Shown piece after piece: positions 23,310 through 32,993 of a DNA stretch of 64,000 nucleotides (within the stretch, counting starts at the first letter, position 1; each line of letters starts with the position of its first letter). The notes beneath the pieces are model-generated. The model had not been told where the DNA came from. It did no database searches and saw only the letters and a program-made list of their open reading frames with translations. A program made the position numbers and the translations under genes. Origin of the DNA: RUG708 sp050946535 (lineage in GTDB: Bacteria; Bacillota; Clostridia; Peptostreptococcales; Anaerovoracaceae); assembly GCA_050946535.1 (NCBI GenBank), contig JBMNUZ010000011.1:1-64000 (forward strand), read 5' to 3'.

Positions 23310-25634
23310 CTATGTTTCCAGGTCTGATTTCCTGATATATGCGTTGTAGCTGTTGTAAAGGCTTCCGTCTTCGTTCGTTTCAAAGAAAGAAATGTAATAG
23401 AGTCCGGAGTCCTTCGCAGTCAGGCTGGACAGTTTTCCGAAGATGGTATGAGAAGCCGAATATAAGAAATCGTGCTGAAGAGACTCTGTATCCGTTACAA
23501 TCTTCATGCCGTTGTCATCGGCGTAAATCTTAAGTCTGTCTATCGTCATGTCTTCGATAGACTCGTCCTCAGAGCTGCCGTTTACATTCTGAACAAGCGC
23601 CGCAGCATATGACGATCCGTACTGCGACATGAGATCGAGACCGAGATTATTTCTCAGCCACTCTAAAGTATGCGTGCAGTATGGCTGCAGCACGATATCT
23701 ATCTCCTCGGTTCCCGAATCTATTTCCTGGCCTGTAAGCCCGCTGACAGAGCTGTCGTAAATAGCAGCTGCCAGTCCGCTGTCAGTTTCCTCCGAGGCAG
23801 AAAGTGCATCTCTGTTTATCGTCGTCATGTCTCCCGTTTCCTGCGAGAAGCTCAGGATTCCTACAGGATTCTTGTTGATCGTGCTGATGTACTGATCGTA
23901 GCTTATCTCTTTTGCGTCAGCGTTTAACGCAGAGATAAGCCCGCTGATATCTGTATCCTTAGATATATCGAATCCGTTTTCATAATCTGACAGATCTATG
24001 TTCTCCGGACCGTATACCGTGGAATGGGTGATATCATCTTCGGACAGTTCTTCGATGCTGGCCTTCAGATGCTCCTGATACGAATCTGTATCGAAGATAT
24101 CTTCGAACTGGCTGCTGTTTACTATCAAGTAAAGCGGAACAGAATATACTCTCGTTTCCGAAACAGCCGAATTCTCCGCATCAGCACCGATATGATATTC
24201 GATCTTCACTTCTGCATAATCTTCGTCAAGTAAGGTTCCGTCGTCTTTGCTCAGCGTGTAGAACGAATCAGACGTATATGTTCCGCATTCGTCTTTATTA
24301 TCCAGAATCAGCTGGTGGAACTTCTTCGATGCCTCGATTCCTGTCTTGTCATTGAATACGATCGTCCGATTGTCCTGAATCACGTCTGTATATGAAGAAG
24401 CCGACTGATCCGCAGTGTAAAATATATATCCGGAATTGTCGGAAAGAGCCGACGGCATGCCTGAAACGCTTACTGTAACAGATCCCGGCTCGGCCTGTAT
24501 TCTGTTTTCGAAACCGAAGCCTCCTGTATTCATTATTCCGAAGAAAACGCACATGAACAGCATAAAAGAGCCGATTATCCTGAACGTACGGCGGTCGAAT
24601 ATTCTGAACTGCTTGCGTATGATCATGATGCAGATGATAACCGCAGCCAGTGCGCCGATTACAAAACCTGCGGCCGTAATCCAGAAGCTCGTATGGAACA
24701 TTTCCCTGAACGTAAGTCCGACTACCGTCATTCCCAGTATTCCGAAAATAAACGCTATGATCCATTCCATGGAATCGAACACAACTCCATATCCTGTGCG
24801 TTCGAGCTTCCTCTTGTTGTATAGGAAGACAGCGAGAATATATATCAGTATTGCTGCGCAGATATAGATGATATTCGCCATACTCGTTCCGCTGTCATGA
24901 TCGAGAAACTGATATGTCAGCGGAGATGTCGAAAGCGCTGCCGAGAGTTCTTTCGACGAATCGAATCCGAACAGGAACATTTCTCCGTACATGATGAATA
25001 TGGAAGCGAGCACAGGAGGCACTATATTGAATCCGATCGAAGCGATAGCCTGATGAATTCTCACGCCCGTTATCATCGCGGAGAGGATCGATACCGAAAG
25101 CACAAACAACATGCAGACCACCTGGCTGAAAAACCATCTGATAACCCGCGAAACCGAATAGAGATTCTCCATCTGTGCCGGATTGCTGTAGTACGATTCG
25201 CTGTAATAAACCGGATGCGCCAGGATAAGCAGCAGAAGGCAAGTAACGGCAAGGGGCAGTATGCACAGTATAATCGCAGCCACCGTATGGCTGTTTATCA
25301 AGATGTTTCTTGTAAACGGCTGTGAATGTGCGATCAGCATCTCACCGTTGTTGTAGAGATATCCGAACACGAGCGCCGAAGTAATTATCGGCATGAGTGT
25401 CGTAATGAGCAGAAACAACAGATATTTTCCTGAAAGCAGCGTATCTATGAAATCGGCCGCCTGGTTGACGATTTCCGGATCTGCCGACTCTGAAGCGTTG
25501 TACTGAAAGAGTATGATGAAAATTCCCGAAATGAAGTAAGCTATCAGCGTAATCAGCGACATCGTCCAGTAATGCTTGAGATCTTCCTTTATCAGTGAAC
25601 CGGAGAGCCTAAATGAAAATGTTTTTGACACCAT
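23310..25634 (-). CDS. ABC-2-type exporter permease with a large extracytoplasmic domain
   Basis: Membrane protein of 774 residues. The first 350 residues hold about eight to nine hydrophobic helices of ABC-2/YtrC type (SLITLIAYFISGIFIILFQ near the start). The remaining 400 residues are polar, acidic and soluble-looking, probably outside the cell. The start is ATG 25634 after AGGAGG; it overlaps the end of the ATPase gene by 26 bases, so the two are co-translated. Substrate unknown; similar pairs respond to envelope stress or export peptides and lipids. The big C-terminal domain is unusual for a minimal ABC-2 permease. Confidence 0.8.
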   Translation of the reverse strand: MVSKTFSFRLSGSLIKEDLKHYWTMSLITLIAYFISGIFIILFQYNASESADPEIVNQAADFIDTLLSGKYLLFLLITTLMPIITSALVFGYLYNNGEMLIAHSQPFTRNILINSHTVAAIILCILPLAVTCLLLLILAHPVYYSESYYSNPAQMENLYSVSRVIRWFFSQVVCMLFVLSVSILSAMITGVRIHQAIASIGFNIVPPVLASIFIMYGEMFLFGFDSSKELSAALSTSPLTYQFLDHDSGTSMANIIYICAAILIYILAVFLYNKRKLERTGYGVVFDSMEWIIAFIFGILGMTVVGLTFREMFHTSFWITAAGFVIGALAAVIICIMIIRKQFRIFDRRTFRIIGSFMLFMCVFFGIMNTGGFGFENRIQAEPGSVTVSVSGMPSALSDNSGYIFYTADQSASSYTDVIQDNRTIVFNDKTGIEASKKFHQLILDNKDECGTYTSDSFYTLSKDDGTLLDEDYAEVKIEYHIGADAENSAVSETRVYSVPLYLIVNSSQFEDIFDTDSYQEHLKASIEELSEDDITHSTVYGPENIDLSDYENGFDISKDTDISGLISALNADAKEISYDQYISTINKNPVGILSFSQETGDMTTINRDALSASEETDSGLAAAIYDSSVSGLTGQEIDSGTEEIDIVLQPYCTHTLEWLRNNLGLDLMSQYGSSYAAALVQNVNGSSEDESIEDMTIDRLKIYADDNGMKIVTDTESLQHDFLYSASHTIFGKLSSLTAKDSGLYYISFFETNEDGSLYNSYNAYIRKSDLET

Positions 25635-26514
25635 GGCTGACCTCCTGTTCCACAATAAAGATCTCTTCGAGCGTCATCGGCAGAATATCGAGAACCACCG
25701 GCGAAAGCGATTCTATTTTCTTTCTGATATCGTTCTTGTCACCCTTCACGACAACGCTGGCGACGCTGCCCACGTTTTCCGCTTTGAGGACCTCGATTCC
25801 AGCCTCTTCAAGTTTGTCAGCAGCATCCGGCCTTCCCGGGAGGACGACCTGAATCTTGTGCATGTTGTTCTTCAGCTCGTCGAGCTTCTGCTCAGTGATC
25901 ATCCTGCCGTTTTCGATGATGCCCACAACATCGCAGATGTTCTCCACTTCGCGCAGATTGTGAGACGAAACGATTATCGAAGTCTTTTTTTCCGCAACAT
26001 CCTTCTTCATCTCACGCCACACGATGCTCCGCACGACTGGATCGAGACCGTCAACCGGCTCGTCGAGCAGGATGTAGTCAGGATGAGTGCTGAGCATCAG
26101 CAGGAACGCCGCCTGTTTCTGCTGCCCTTTTGAAAGATATTTGAGCTTCATCTTCAGCTCGAACCCGAGCAGGCCTGAAAGTTCTTCGAACCTTGCGTTG
26201 TCCCATTCAGAATAGATACTGCTGATGAAGCCAGCCGCATCTTTAAGCGTATATAAAGGCAGTAAATTGAGATCATCCGGAATATATCCTATCCTGTCCT
26301 TTACAGACGGATTCTCCCATACAGGAACGCCGTCGTAAAGCACCTGGCCGGAATCGGGTTTCAATACGCCCGCTATCTGTTTGATAACGGTCGTCTTTCC
26401 TGCCCCGTTCTGGCCGATCAGCCCGTAGATCGAGCCCGTTTCGACATAAAGCGAAAGATCGCTGATGACCTCATGTCCTTCTATCGATTTGTAAAGATTT
26501 TTTACGGTTATCAT
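25609..26514 (-). CDS. ABC transporter ATP-binding protein
   Basis: ATPase subunit of 301 residues with Walker A GQNGAGKTTVIKQIA, signature YLSKGQQKQAAFLL, Walker B DYILLDEPVDGLDP and the H-loop SSHNLREVENICD. The signature is LSKGQ, as in YtrB/EcsA-type exporters. A roughly 90-residue C-terminal extension (after about residue 210) follows the nucleotide-binding domain. GAGGAGAGACG precedes the ATG. Operon with the large permease. Confidence 0.9.
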   Translation of the reverse strand: MITVKNLYKSIEGHEVISDLSLYVETGSIYGLIGQNGAGKTTVIKQIAGVLKPDSGQVLYDGVPVWENPSVKDRIGYIPDDLNLLPLYTLKDAAGFISSIYSEWDNARFEELSGLLGFELKMKLKYLSKGQQKQAAFLLMLSTHPDYILLDEPVDGLDPVVRSIVWREMKKDVAEKKTSIIVSSHNLREVENICDVVGIIENGRMITEQKLDELKNNMHKIQVVLPGRPDAADKLEEAGIEVLKAENVGSVASVVVKGDKNDIRKKIESLSPVVLDILPMTLEEIFIVEQEVSHGVKNIFI

Positions 26515-26555
26515 CGTCTCTCCTCAGCGTGCAGACTGCAGGCTGTACCTTTGTA

Positions 26556-26585
26556 CCTTCAACTGTCAGGCCTTCAACTGTCAGG
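26556..26585. repeat. 15-bp perfect tandem duplication
   Basis: CCTTCAACTGTCAGG occurs twice in tandem (26556-26570, 26571-26585), immediately downstream of the flippase stop codon and upstream of the ABC ATPase. A smaller TGTACCTT duplication lies beside it. Confidence 0.9.
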
Positions 26586-26588
26586 CCG

Positions 26589-28208
26589 TCACATTCTCGC
26601 AATCTTTGCGATTCTGCCTCCCATCGGGAACTGAACGAGTTCCTTCTTCGTAAAGCAGTGCATCTTGATGATGAGGAACCCGTATACGACAACTGCCGCA
26701 AATATTGCTATGAGAAGCGGAACCCAGATGTTCCCTCCGAGCAGCATATGAAGCAGTACGTACACTCCCCATGCCACAACGCCCATTACCGCGGAAGCGA
26801 CTCCCGGGCGCAGGAATGTCCTGATCAAGTCCCATTTATGACCTGTGATACGGGCTATGGATCGCATGTTGAGCACGCATACGATGAGCGGGAACGTCAC
26901 GTTTCCTATGATCAGTCCGTAAACTCCCAGTCCTGTGAACTCGAGCAGAATGAATATAAGTATGATGTGAATGACCAGCGAAATCGCTGAATGAATGACA
27001 GGAACCCTCATGTGGCTGCTGCCCTGGAGAATCGAAGTCGTGATCGTCGACAGCGCGTAGAACACTACCGCCGCGGATCCGGTCTCCAGCAGAAGCGCCG
27101 CCATGCTCCTGTAGTCCTGAAGTCTCGGGAAAAGAACCGTGACGATCGGCAGGGCGAGCACCGCAAGACCGACGGCCGAAGGAATCGCTATAGTCATGTT
27201 GAATTTTACGATCGAATTTATCTTGGAATTCGCTTCGTCGATATTGCCTACGACGTAGGCTGCCGACACTGCAGGAAGAGTCGAGGCCGCCATCGCCGTA
27301 GCTACCGCTACCGGCAGATTTACAAGCTGTATGTACTGAGTATTGAACACGCCCTGTATCGAACCCACGACAGCATCCGAAAATCCCTTGGAAGCCATGA
27401 TATTGCTGAACATGAGATCGTCGATCGTATTTCCGATCTGATAGATGGTCTGGCTCAATATGATCGGAAGGACCGTGAGAAATATCGACTTGTAGATGAC
27501 CGAATCGGAATCGCGCTTCGCCAGCCCGCCCTGGGCTCCTCTGCGTATATTTCCCCGCTGAATGAATGTAAGAACGATAAAAAACAGCAGTGCCGTAAAC
27601 GCTCCGGAAAGAGTACCCATGGTACCGCCTGCCGCGGCCCACGAGTAAACATCGTCGGTGCCTGCAAACATCTGGGCCAGACTGTATGCCGCCACGATGC
27701 TGATGATAGCATTTACTATCTGCTCGATCACCTGAGATACCGCCGTCGGCGTCATCGAACCGTGGCCCTGGTAGAATCCTCTGAAAACGCCCAGAACCGC
27801 GACGATGAAAGTTGTAGGAGCGAGCACTCTGAGAGGCCTCGCCAGTCCTTCTCTCGCGTAGAGGTTTTCGAGGAAATCCGCCCCGAACCACAGGAGCGAG
27901 AATGCAGCGATACCGGCGATCAGCGCAAATATCAGCGCATGGCTGAATATCCGCATTTTGTTTTTATATTCCTTCAGCGCGATCTTCTCCGCTATCAGCT
28001 TCGAAACCGCCTGCGGAAGACTGTATGAAGAAAGCGTGAGTGCGATGTTGTATATTCCGAAAGCTACAGAATATATTCCGTTTCCCTGGTCTCCCAGGAT
28101 ATTGGCCATGGGGATTCTGTAGACAAATCCTATGATCTTAGTAATGATGCCCGCGACGGCGAGGATCGAACCCTGCACAAAGAGGCTTTTCTTCTGCTCA
28201 GAACTCAT
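26589..28208 (-). CDS. MurJ/SpoVB-type polysaccharide or lipid II flippase
   Basis: MOP-superfamily transporter of 539 residues with about fourteen transmembrane helices. The N-terminus SILAVAGIITKIIGFVYRIP, followed by GDQGNGIYSVAFGIYNIAL and YSLPQAVSKLIAE, is typical of the Firmicute SpoVB/YtgP branch; YtgP (MurJ) flips lipid II for peptidoglycan synthesis. A sporulation-specific SpoVB role is the alternative. The start overlaps the end of the MBL hydrolase by 11 bases. Confidence 0.85.
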   Translation of the reverse strand: MSSEQKKSLFVQGSILAVAGIITKIIGFVYRIPMANILGDQGNGIYSVAFGIYNIALTLSSYSLPQAVSKLIAEKIALKEYKNKMRIFSHALIFALIAGIAAFSLLWFGADFLENLYAREGLARPLRVLAPTTFIVAVLGVFRGFYQGHGSMTPTAVSQVIEQIVNAIISIVAAYSLAQMFAGTDDVYSWAAAGGTMGTLSGAFTALLFFIVLTFIQRGNIRRGAQGGLAKRDSDSVIYKSIFLTVLPIILSQTIYQIGNTIDDLMFSNIMASKGFSDAVVGSIQGVFNTQYIQLVNLPVAVATAMAASTLPAVSAAYVVGNIDEANSKINSIVKFNMTIAIPSAVGLAVLALPIVTVLFPRLQDYRSMAALLLETGSAAVVFYALSTITTSILQGSSHMRVPVIHSAISLVIHIILIFILLEFTGLGVYGLIIGNVTFPLIVCVLNMRSIARITGHKWDLIRTFLRPGVASAVMGVVAWGVYVLLHMLLGGNIWVPLLIAIFAAVVVYGFLIIKMHCFTKKELVQFPMGGRIAKIARM

Positions 28209-28842
28209 TCGCCATTCCTTTAACTTCAGGAACTATGATGCATCTGCTGTTCCCGCCGATCTCAAACGTGCTTCCTGTCTTTATCACAGGCCTGTCAACA
28301 GCGCATGAAAGGAAATCGTCCGGACCGGAGATCTCTCTGTATCCGCAGCTGCCTTTTCTGTAATGCATAGGAACGGCAACTACCGGATCGATCGCTTCGA
28401 TGATCTTGTAAGCCTGTTTCCCGTCGACGGTGTAAAAGCCACCCACAGGAATGAGTGCACAGTCGAGTCCCTTCAGTTTCTCGACAGTATCTTTGTCAGG
28501 CATTTCTCCGATATCTGCGAGATGTGCGACTCTTATTCCTCCTGCTTCGAAAATTCGCATGACGCACTTGCCTCTGAGCGCTCCCTTCTTATCGTCATGG
28601 AAGCACCCTATCTCAGTAATCTTAAACGGAGATTTTTTTCCGGAGTTCTTCTTTTTCACGGCAGATACGAAATTGTGGTCTGCGTGATCGTGGCTGCAGA
28701 AAACTTCGTCAGCCTCAACATGCAAAGGTGGATATCCCGGAACTCCTGTGTACGGATCGGTTACGATCGTGTAGCCGTCATATTCGATGGCAAAGCACGA
28801 ATGGCCGTGCCACGTGATCTTTATCTTCTCATTTTCTGACAT
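28198..28842 (-). CDS. MBL-fold metal-dependent hydrolase
   Basis: Metallo-beta-lactamase fold protein of 214 residues, UPF0173-like. Metal ligands are visible in TWHGHSCFAIEYDG, the HxHxDH motif (CSHDHADHN), HLADIGEM and PMHYRKG. The fold hydrolyses diverse esters and phosphodiesters; the substrate is unknown. It lies 12 bases after the M18 peptidase gene and overlaps the flippase start, so the three form one unit. Confidence 0.85.
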   Translation of the reverse strand: MSENEKIKITWHGHSCFAIEYDGYTIVTDPYTGVPGYPPLHVEADEVFCSHDHADHNFVSAVKKKNSGKKSPFKITEIGCFHDDKKGALRGKCVMRIFEAGGIRVAHLADIGEMPDKDTVEKLKGLDCALIPVGGFYTVDGKQAYKIIEAIDPVVAVPMHYRKGSCGYREISGPDDFLSCAVDRPVIKTGSTFEIGGNSRCIIVPEVKGMANEF

Positions 28843-28854
28843 AGCTTTATCTCC

Positions 28855-30237
28855 CTACTTCGCAGCGAGGAATGCCTTGTAGGCTTTGTATCCCTGATAA
28901 ATATCGAATTTGCTTGCAGCTTCATACGGCGAATGCATCGACAGGATAGGAACTCCGCAGTCGAGCACGTTCATTCCCCTGTCAGCGAGTATGTAGGCTA
29001 TGGTTCCGCCGCCTCCCGCATCGACTTTGCCGAGCTCGGAGAACTGATATTCTACTCCGGCCGCGTCGAAGACACCTCGTACGAAACCTATGAACTCGGC
29101 GTTGGCGTCCGAAGCTCCGGATTTGCCCCTTGCGCCTGTATATTTATTGATGTTTATTCCCTTCCCTGCGAAAGCAGCATTCTGCTTTTCCATTACGTCA
29201 GGATAAGCCGGGTCGAACGCTGCGGTAACGTCTGCGGAGAGCACTCTCGATGCAGAGAACGTGCGCTGAACCGCGTAAGGATTTACGACACCTGTCTTTT
29301 CGAGCACGTCCATCATGAACAGTTCGAAATTGTGCGAAGCCATGCCAGTGTTTCCTACGCTTCCGATCTCCTCCTTGTCTGAGAAGATGCCTACGGCCGT
29401 GCGTTCCGGAACACCTTCGACGGACATGAGAGCCATGAGTCCCGGATAAGCGCATATTCTGTCGTCCTGTCCGTATCCGGCTACCATGCTGCCGTCCAGT
29501 CCGAGAGTTCTCGCCTTCTCCGCCGGAACAGCCTCGATTTCAGCACTCGTAAAATCTTCTTCCTCCATGCCGTATTTCTCTTTCAGGATTTTCAGAAGAG
29601 CGGCCTTGACCTTGTCGCTTTCAGCTTCCGGATCAGGAATCGATCCCGCGAGTATGCTTAGCTTTTCTCCCTCTACGCCGTCGGCCAGCTTTTTGGCATT
29701 CTGCTTTGAGGCGAGATGCGGAAGAAGATCTGTAACGAGAAAAACAGGATCTCCGTCTTCTTCACCGATGCGAATCTCCTGTGTCCTGCCGTCACTGAAA
29801 GATACGACACCGTGAAGCGCAAGAGGAATCGTAGTCCACTGGTATTTCTTGATGCCTCCGTAATAGTGTGTCCTGAAGAAAGCCATTCCGCTGTCTTCGA
29901 ACAGAGGCTCCTGTTTGAGATCGAGCCTCGGAGCATCGATATGTGCTCCCACGCCGTTGAATCCTTCAGTAACTGGTTGTTTCCCGATAACGGCCAGATA
30001 GACCGATTTACCGTGATTTATGTAATAGACCTTGTCGCCGGGACTGAGCTTTTCCATTCCGGAGATATCCTTGAAGCCGTGTTCTCCGGCTATGCGGACG
30101 ATCTCCCTCGCGGCCTCTCTTTCAGTCTTCGCTGTGTTGATGAAATCGATATATCCGTCAGCGAATTTCATGATGCTTTCTTTTTCAGCATCATCGCAGG
30201 CCTCCCAGCCAGTCTTTTTCTCTTCTTTCTCAGACAT
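28855..30237 (-). CDS. M18-family aminopeptidase
   Basis: Zinc aminopeptidase of the M18 family, 460 residues. The metal and catalytic residues are in GVGAHIDAPRLDLK, IFSDKEEIGSVGNTGM and the C-terminal PILSMHSPYEAASKFD. M18 enzymes form dodecameric cytosolic particles that trim acidic N-termini from peptides. Its leader has a GCCGGCG/CGCCGGT hairpin (30262-30282) and the imperfect dyad CTGAATAA-N3-TTACTCAG (30319-30337), a weak terminator or operator. Confidence 0.92.
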   Translation of the reverse strand: MSEKEEKKTGWEACDDAEKESIMKFADGYIDFINTAKTEREAAREIVRIAGEHGFKDISGMEKLSPGDKVYYINHGKSVYLAVIGKQPVTEGFNGVGAHIDAPRLDLKQEPLFEDSGMAFFRTHYYGGIKKYQWTTIPLALHGVVSFSDGRTQEIRIGEEDGDPVFLVTDLLPHLASKQNAKKLADGVEGEKLSILAGSIPDPEAESDKVKAALLKILKEKYGMEEEDFTSAEIEAVPAEKARTLGLDGSMVAGYGQDDRICAYPGLMALMSVEGVPERTAVGIFSDKEEIGSVGNTGMASHNFELFMMDVLEKTGVVNPYAVQRTFSASRVLSADVTAAFDPAYPDVMEKQNAAFAGKGININKYTGARGKSGASDANAEFIGFVRGVFDAAGVEYQFSELGKVDAGGGGTIAYILADRGMNVLDCGVPILSMHSPYEAASKFDIYQGYKAYKAFLAAK

Positions 30238-30355
30238 TGATTGTTCCTCCGTCAGCAGAGACCGGCGCTATTCACGCCGGCTCATTTTAAAGTATACATG
30301 ACCTGAAAATTAATGAATCTGAATAATTCTTACTCAGATAATAACAAATCTTAAA

Positions 30356-31201
30356 TCAGACATTGCCCAGATATACAGAGCGCAGATGAGAGCGGGCAGC
30401 ATTCCTGAGCTGTTTCATGACATCCTTGTCAGTCATATCCCTGTCCTGCATCCTGTACATAGGGAAAAATCTCGTGATGTGAAGCGGTATGTCACGGTCT
30501 ATTTCTGCCACCCACGACGCCAGCTTTTCCATTTCATCAAGGCTGTCGTTCTCGCCGGGAACGATGAGCGTCGTCAGCTCCACGTGAGAGCCGCCGGCCG
30601 CCTTCTTTATGAATCTCTTCACCATCTCGAGGCTGCCGCCTATTCTCATGTACCAGTCACTCGTAAAGCCCTTCAGATCGATGTTGAACGCATCGGTATA
30701 CGGGAGCACCTCATCGAGCACTTCACCGCTGAAACAGCCGTTCGTGACTATGACATTCTTAATGCCTCTCTCGTGGACTATTTTCGCAGTATCGCGGACG
30801 TACTCCCATCCCGTAAGTGCTTCGTTATATGTGTATGCCACACCGATATTCCCGTCGTCTCTGAGCATATACGCCTGATCGGCGAGCTGCTCCGGAGACG
30901 TATACGACCATCTCACCGAATCGGCTCCGGCCCTCGAAATCGTGAAGTTCTGGCAGAACGGGCAGTCCATGTTGCAGCCGTAGCTGCCGCACGAAAGTAT
31001 CATGCTCCCGGGATAGAACTCCGCCAGAGGCTTCTTCTCGACAGGGTCGAGGGCGAGCGACGTCAGCCTTCCGTAATTTGTGCAGATGACTCTGCCGCCG
31101 CTGTTTCCACGCGCCCCGCAGAAGCCGGTCTTGCCCGGCTGGATCCTGCAGTGCCTGAAGCAGCTGGTGCACTCGGCAGCCGGCATTCTCAGATCAGACA
31201 T
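30356..31201 (-). CDS. amrS: AmmeMemoRadiSam system radical SAM enzyme
   Basis: Radical SAM protein of 281 residues, PflA-like. An N-terminal cysteine set (CTSCFRHCRIQPGKTGFCGAR) precedes the SAM cluster motif CxxxCxxC in SYGCNMDCPFCQNFTIS. TYNEALTGWEYVRDTAKIV and FNIDLKGFTSDWY follow. This protein defines the third member of the AmmeMemoRadiSam set with Memo and AMMECR1; the reaction is not established, though a link to a modified biomolecule is assumed. It overlaps the upstream Memo-AMMECR1 gene by 8 bases. Confidence 0.9.
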   Translation of the reverse strand: MSDLRMPAAECTSCFRHCRIQPGKTGFCGARGNSGGRVICTNYGRLTSLALDPVEKKPLAEFYPGSMILSCGSYGCNMDCPFCQNFTISRAGADSVRWSYTSPEQLADQAYMLRDDGNIGVAYTYNEALTGWEYVRDTAKIVHERGIKNVIVTNGCFSGEVLDEVLPYTDAFNIDLKGFTSDWYMRIGGSLEMVKRFIKKAAGGSHVELTTLIVPGENDSLDEMEKLASWVAEIDRDIPLHITRFFPMYRMQDRDMTDKDVMKQLRNAARSHLRSVYLGNV

Positions 31202-32588
31202 GTCTCACGACCTCAAAGCGCTTCAGGCTGTAGTCCTCTCCGTCGGCGATGCCGGCCTTTTGTCTCGCGATTTCGACCTGTCTCTGCACGGTGTCAACGC
31301 CGTCCAGATCAGGCAGCAGAAGACCGGTCTTCGAACCGTTCGTGACGATTACTCCGTAGCGCCTGCAGTCGAGATCATCCTCCGAATCGACGTCTTCGAC
31401 CTCGCCCAGCACATCGACGCTGTACTGGATATACGGCAGCTCTTCCTTAGCCACCTTTACAAAGCGCGGATCGCGCGAGCACGCGCTTATTCCGTTGTTA
31501 ATGATCTCCTGGGCGATGTTCTCGGCCGCCGGCTGTATCGTGCCTATGCAGCCTCTGAGCCTTCCGTTGATATTAAGAGTTACAAACACTCCGGCCTTGT
31601 TCTCCAGCATCTCTTCCGGAAGGTCGGAAGGTATCTTCGCCCTGCGGCCGGCGTAAATGTATGTTTCCACTGCCGTGCGCGCGAGCTGCGCATACGGATC
31701 CTGCCTGTCGCGCGAGTCGTTTATCTCCTGTATTTCACGCTCCGTTTCTTTCTGCATGAAATTTCTGTCCTTGTTTTCTCCTCCCGGAGTAAACAGGCAG
31801 ACGCCGTAGCCAACGCCGAACGGGCCTTCGTACGACAGCTTTTCAGCGGTTACGTCGCGCTGATCGAAGCAGCCAGCCATGATCGTAAACGACCTGTGCC
31901 CGCATTCGGCAGCCTCGGTGCAGAATCCGTCGGAGAACGTCATCAGTTTCCCGAAATCAGCATTCGAAAGCACATCCATGACCTTGGCATCGTAATCCGG
32001 ACCTGCAGGGCTGAATCCGTACGGGCCGTCCTTCAGCAGCTTGTGCGACAGATCGCCGCTCGCGATGAACGAAACCTTTCTGCCTAGGAAGTTCACGGCA
32101 TTGTTTATGAGCATTCCGAAATAATAGTGCTCCGCAAGAGTCCTCCCCGAGAGACTTATCCTGACGAATTTCGGCAGCGGCTTGTCACCGTAAGCTTCCT
32201 TCAGGAAATATACCGGAATCATGAACGCGTGATCGAGCTGCTTCGTCTTCTCGCCTTTCGTGCCTGCAGGGAAGCTCTGCTGCTCCGCATCTTCACATAT
32301 ATTTTCTACGAGCTCCTCGTCGTAGTCCACGTGCATTCTCACCTGAGGCACTCCGTACTGTCCGAAATCCCCGTCGGCGCCGCTTCCCGGCGAGATGTGG
32401 AAATAGTCGTAATACATGACGTTGTGAGGCGTCGTGATGATAACAGTTTCCGGATCGGCCTCCTTTATGAACTGCGCCGCCTTTTTATAGGCCGCAACCG
32501 TATTAGAAATCATGTTTTCATTTCCCTCACCTATTTCAGGAATTATGAGAGGCGGATGAGGAACCGCTATAGCATTCACAATACTCAT
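31194..32588 (-). CDS. Memo-like dioxygenase-fold / AMMECR1 fusion protein
   Basis: Protein of 464 residues joining the two other AmmeMemoRadiSam members. Residues 1-270 are a Memo/LigB class III extradiol dioxygenase-like domain (AVPHPPLIIPEIGEG, TPHNVMYYDYFH, LDHAFMIPVYFL, IASGDLSHKLLKDGPYGF), with histidines that bind metal in the family. Residues 290-464 are AMMECR1 (GVFVTLNINGRLRGCIGTIQ, AACSRDPRF-like ISACSRDPRFVKV, IQYSVDVLGEVE, KTGLLLPDLDGVDT). The RLRGCIGT motif is the hallmark. The pair A/B plus the radical SAM partner is complete and adjacent. The leader at 32589-32700 carries a 14-bp tandem repeat. Confidence 0.9.
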   Translation of the reverse strand: MSIVNAIAVPHPPLIIPEIGEGNENMISNTVAAYKKAAQFIKEADPETVIITTPHNVMYYDYFHISPGSGADGDFGQYGVPQVRMHVDYDEELVENICEDAEQQSFPAGTKGEKTKQLDHAFMIPVYFLKEAYGDKPLPKFVRISLSGRTLAEHYYFGMLINNAVNFLGRKVSFIASGDLSHKLLKDGPYGFSPAGPDYDAKVMDVLSNADFGKLMTFSDGFCTEAAECGHRSFTIMAGCFDQRDVTAEKLSYEGPFGVGYGVCLFTPGGENKDRNFMQKETEREIQEINDSRDRQDPYAQLARTAVETYIYAGRRAKIPSDLPEEMLENKAGVFVTLNINGRLRGCIGTIQPAAENIAQEIINNGISACSRDPRFVKVAKEELPYIQYSVDVLGEVEDVDSEDDLDCRRYGVIVTNGSKTGLLLPDLDGVDTVQRQVEIARQKAGIADGEDYSLKRFEVVRHV

Positions 32589-32642
32589 ATCAACACTTTC
32601 CTCCTTAATTACCGATACTCAGTTTCTATTTTGAGTTTCTTC

Positions 32643-32670
32643 TGTATCTGTTGTATTGTATCTGTTGTAT
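32643..32670. repeat. 14-bp perfect tandem duplication
   Basis: TGTATCTGTTGTAT occurs twice in tandem, followed by looser TCTGTTGT copies to about 32697, upstream of the Memo-AMMECR1 gene. The 32589-32993 gap holds this repeat and the one at 32884 and no gene that I can support. Confidence 0.9.
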
Positions 32671-32883
32671 CTGATGAATTTGTTGTGTCTGTTGTCTTTA
32701 CGGCTGCAGTCCCTGCCGGCCAGCTGAAAGTCAGCAGCGGCTGCACCGTCCCGCAAACGCCGGAGCGTGTGTTTTTACCTTATTATATATTCAATGGTGC
32801 CAGTCCACAAAGGGAATATACCCTCTGAATCACTTAATATGCCATGATATGAACGTTTTTTGGATATTCAGCACGAATTCTTG

Positions 32884-32970
32884 TTTCCGCGCGGCACCGT
32901 CTCAGCGCGATTCCGTTTCCGCGCAGCTCTGCCTCAGCGCGATTCCGTCTTTGCACGGCTCCGTCTCCTG
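32884..32970. repeat. 32-bp imperfect tandem repeat, two and a half copies
   Basis: Copies 32884-32915 and 32916-32947 both start TTTCCGCGC and end TCAGCGCGATTCCG. A partial third copy runs to about 32970. The array lies just downstream of the AEC transporter stop codon. Confidence 0.85.
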
Positions 32971-32993
32971 TCACGCGGGTTTTCCGCAGTTCC

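Noticed and set aside
30262..30282. GC hairpin before the M18 gene as a terminator
   Set aside because: It has no T run on the minus strand, so it is at most a leader structure.
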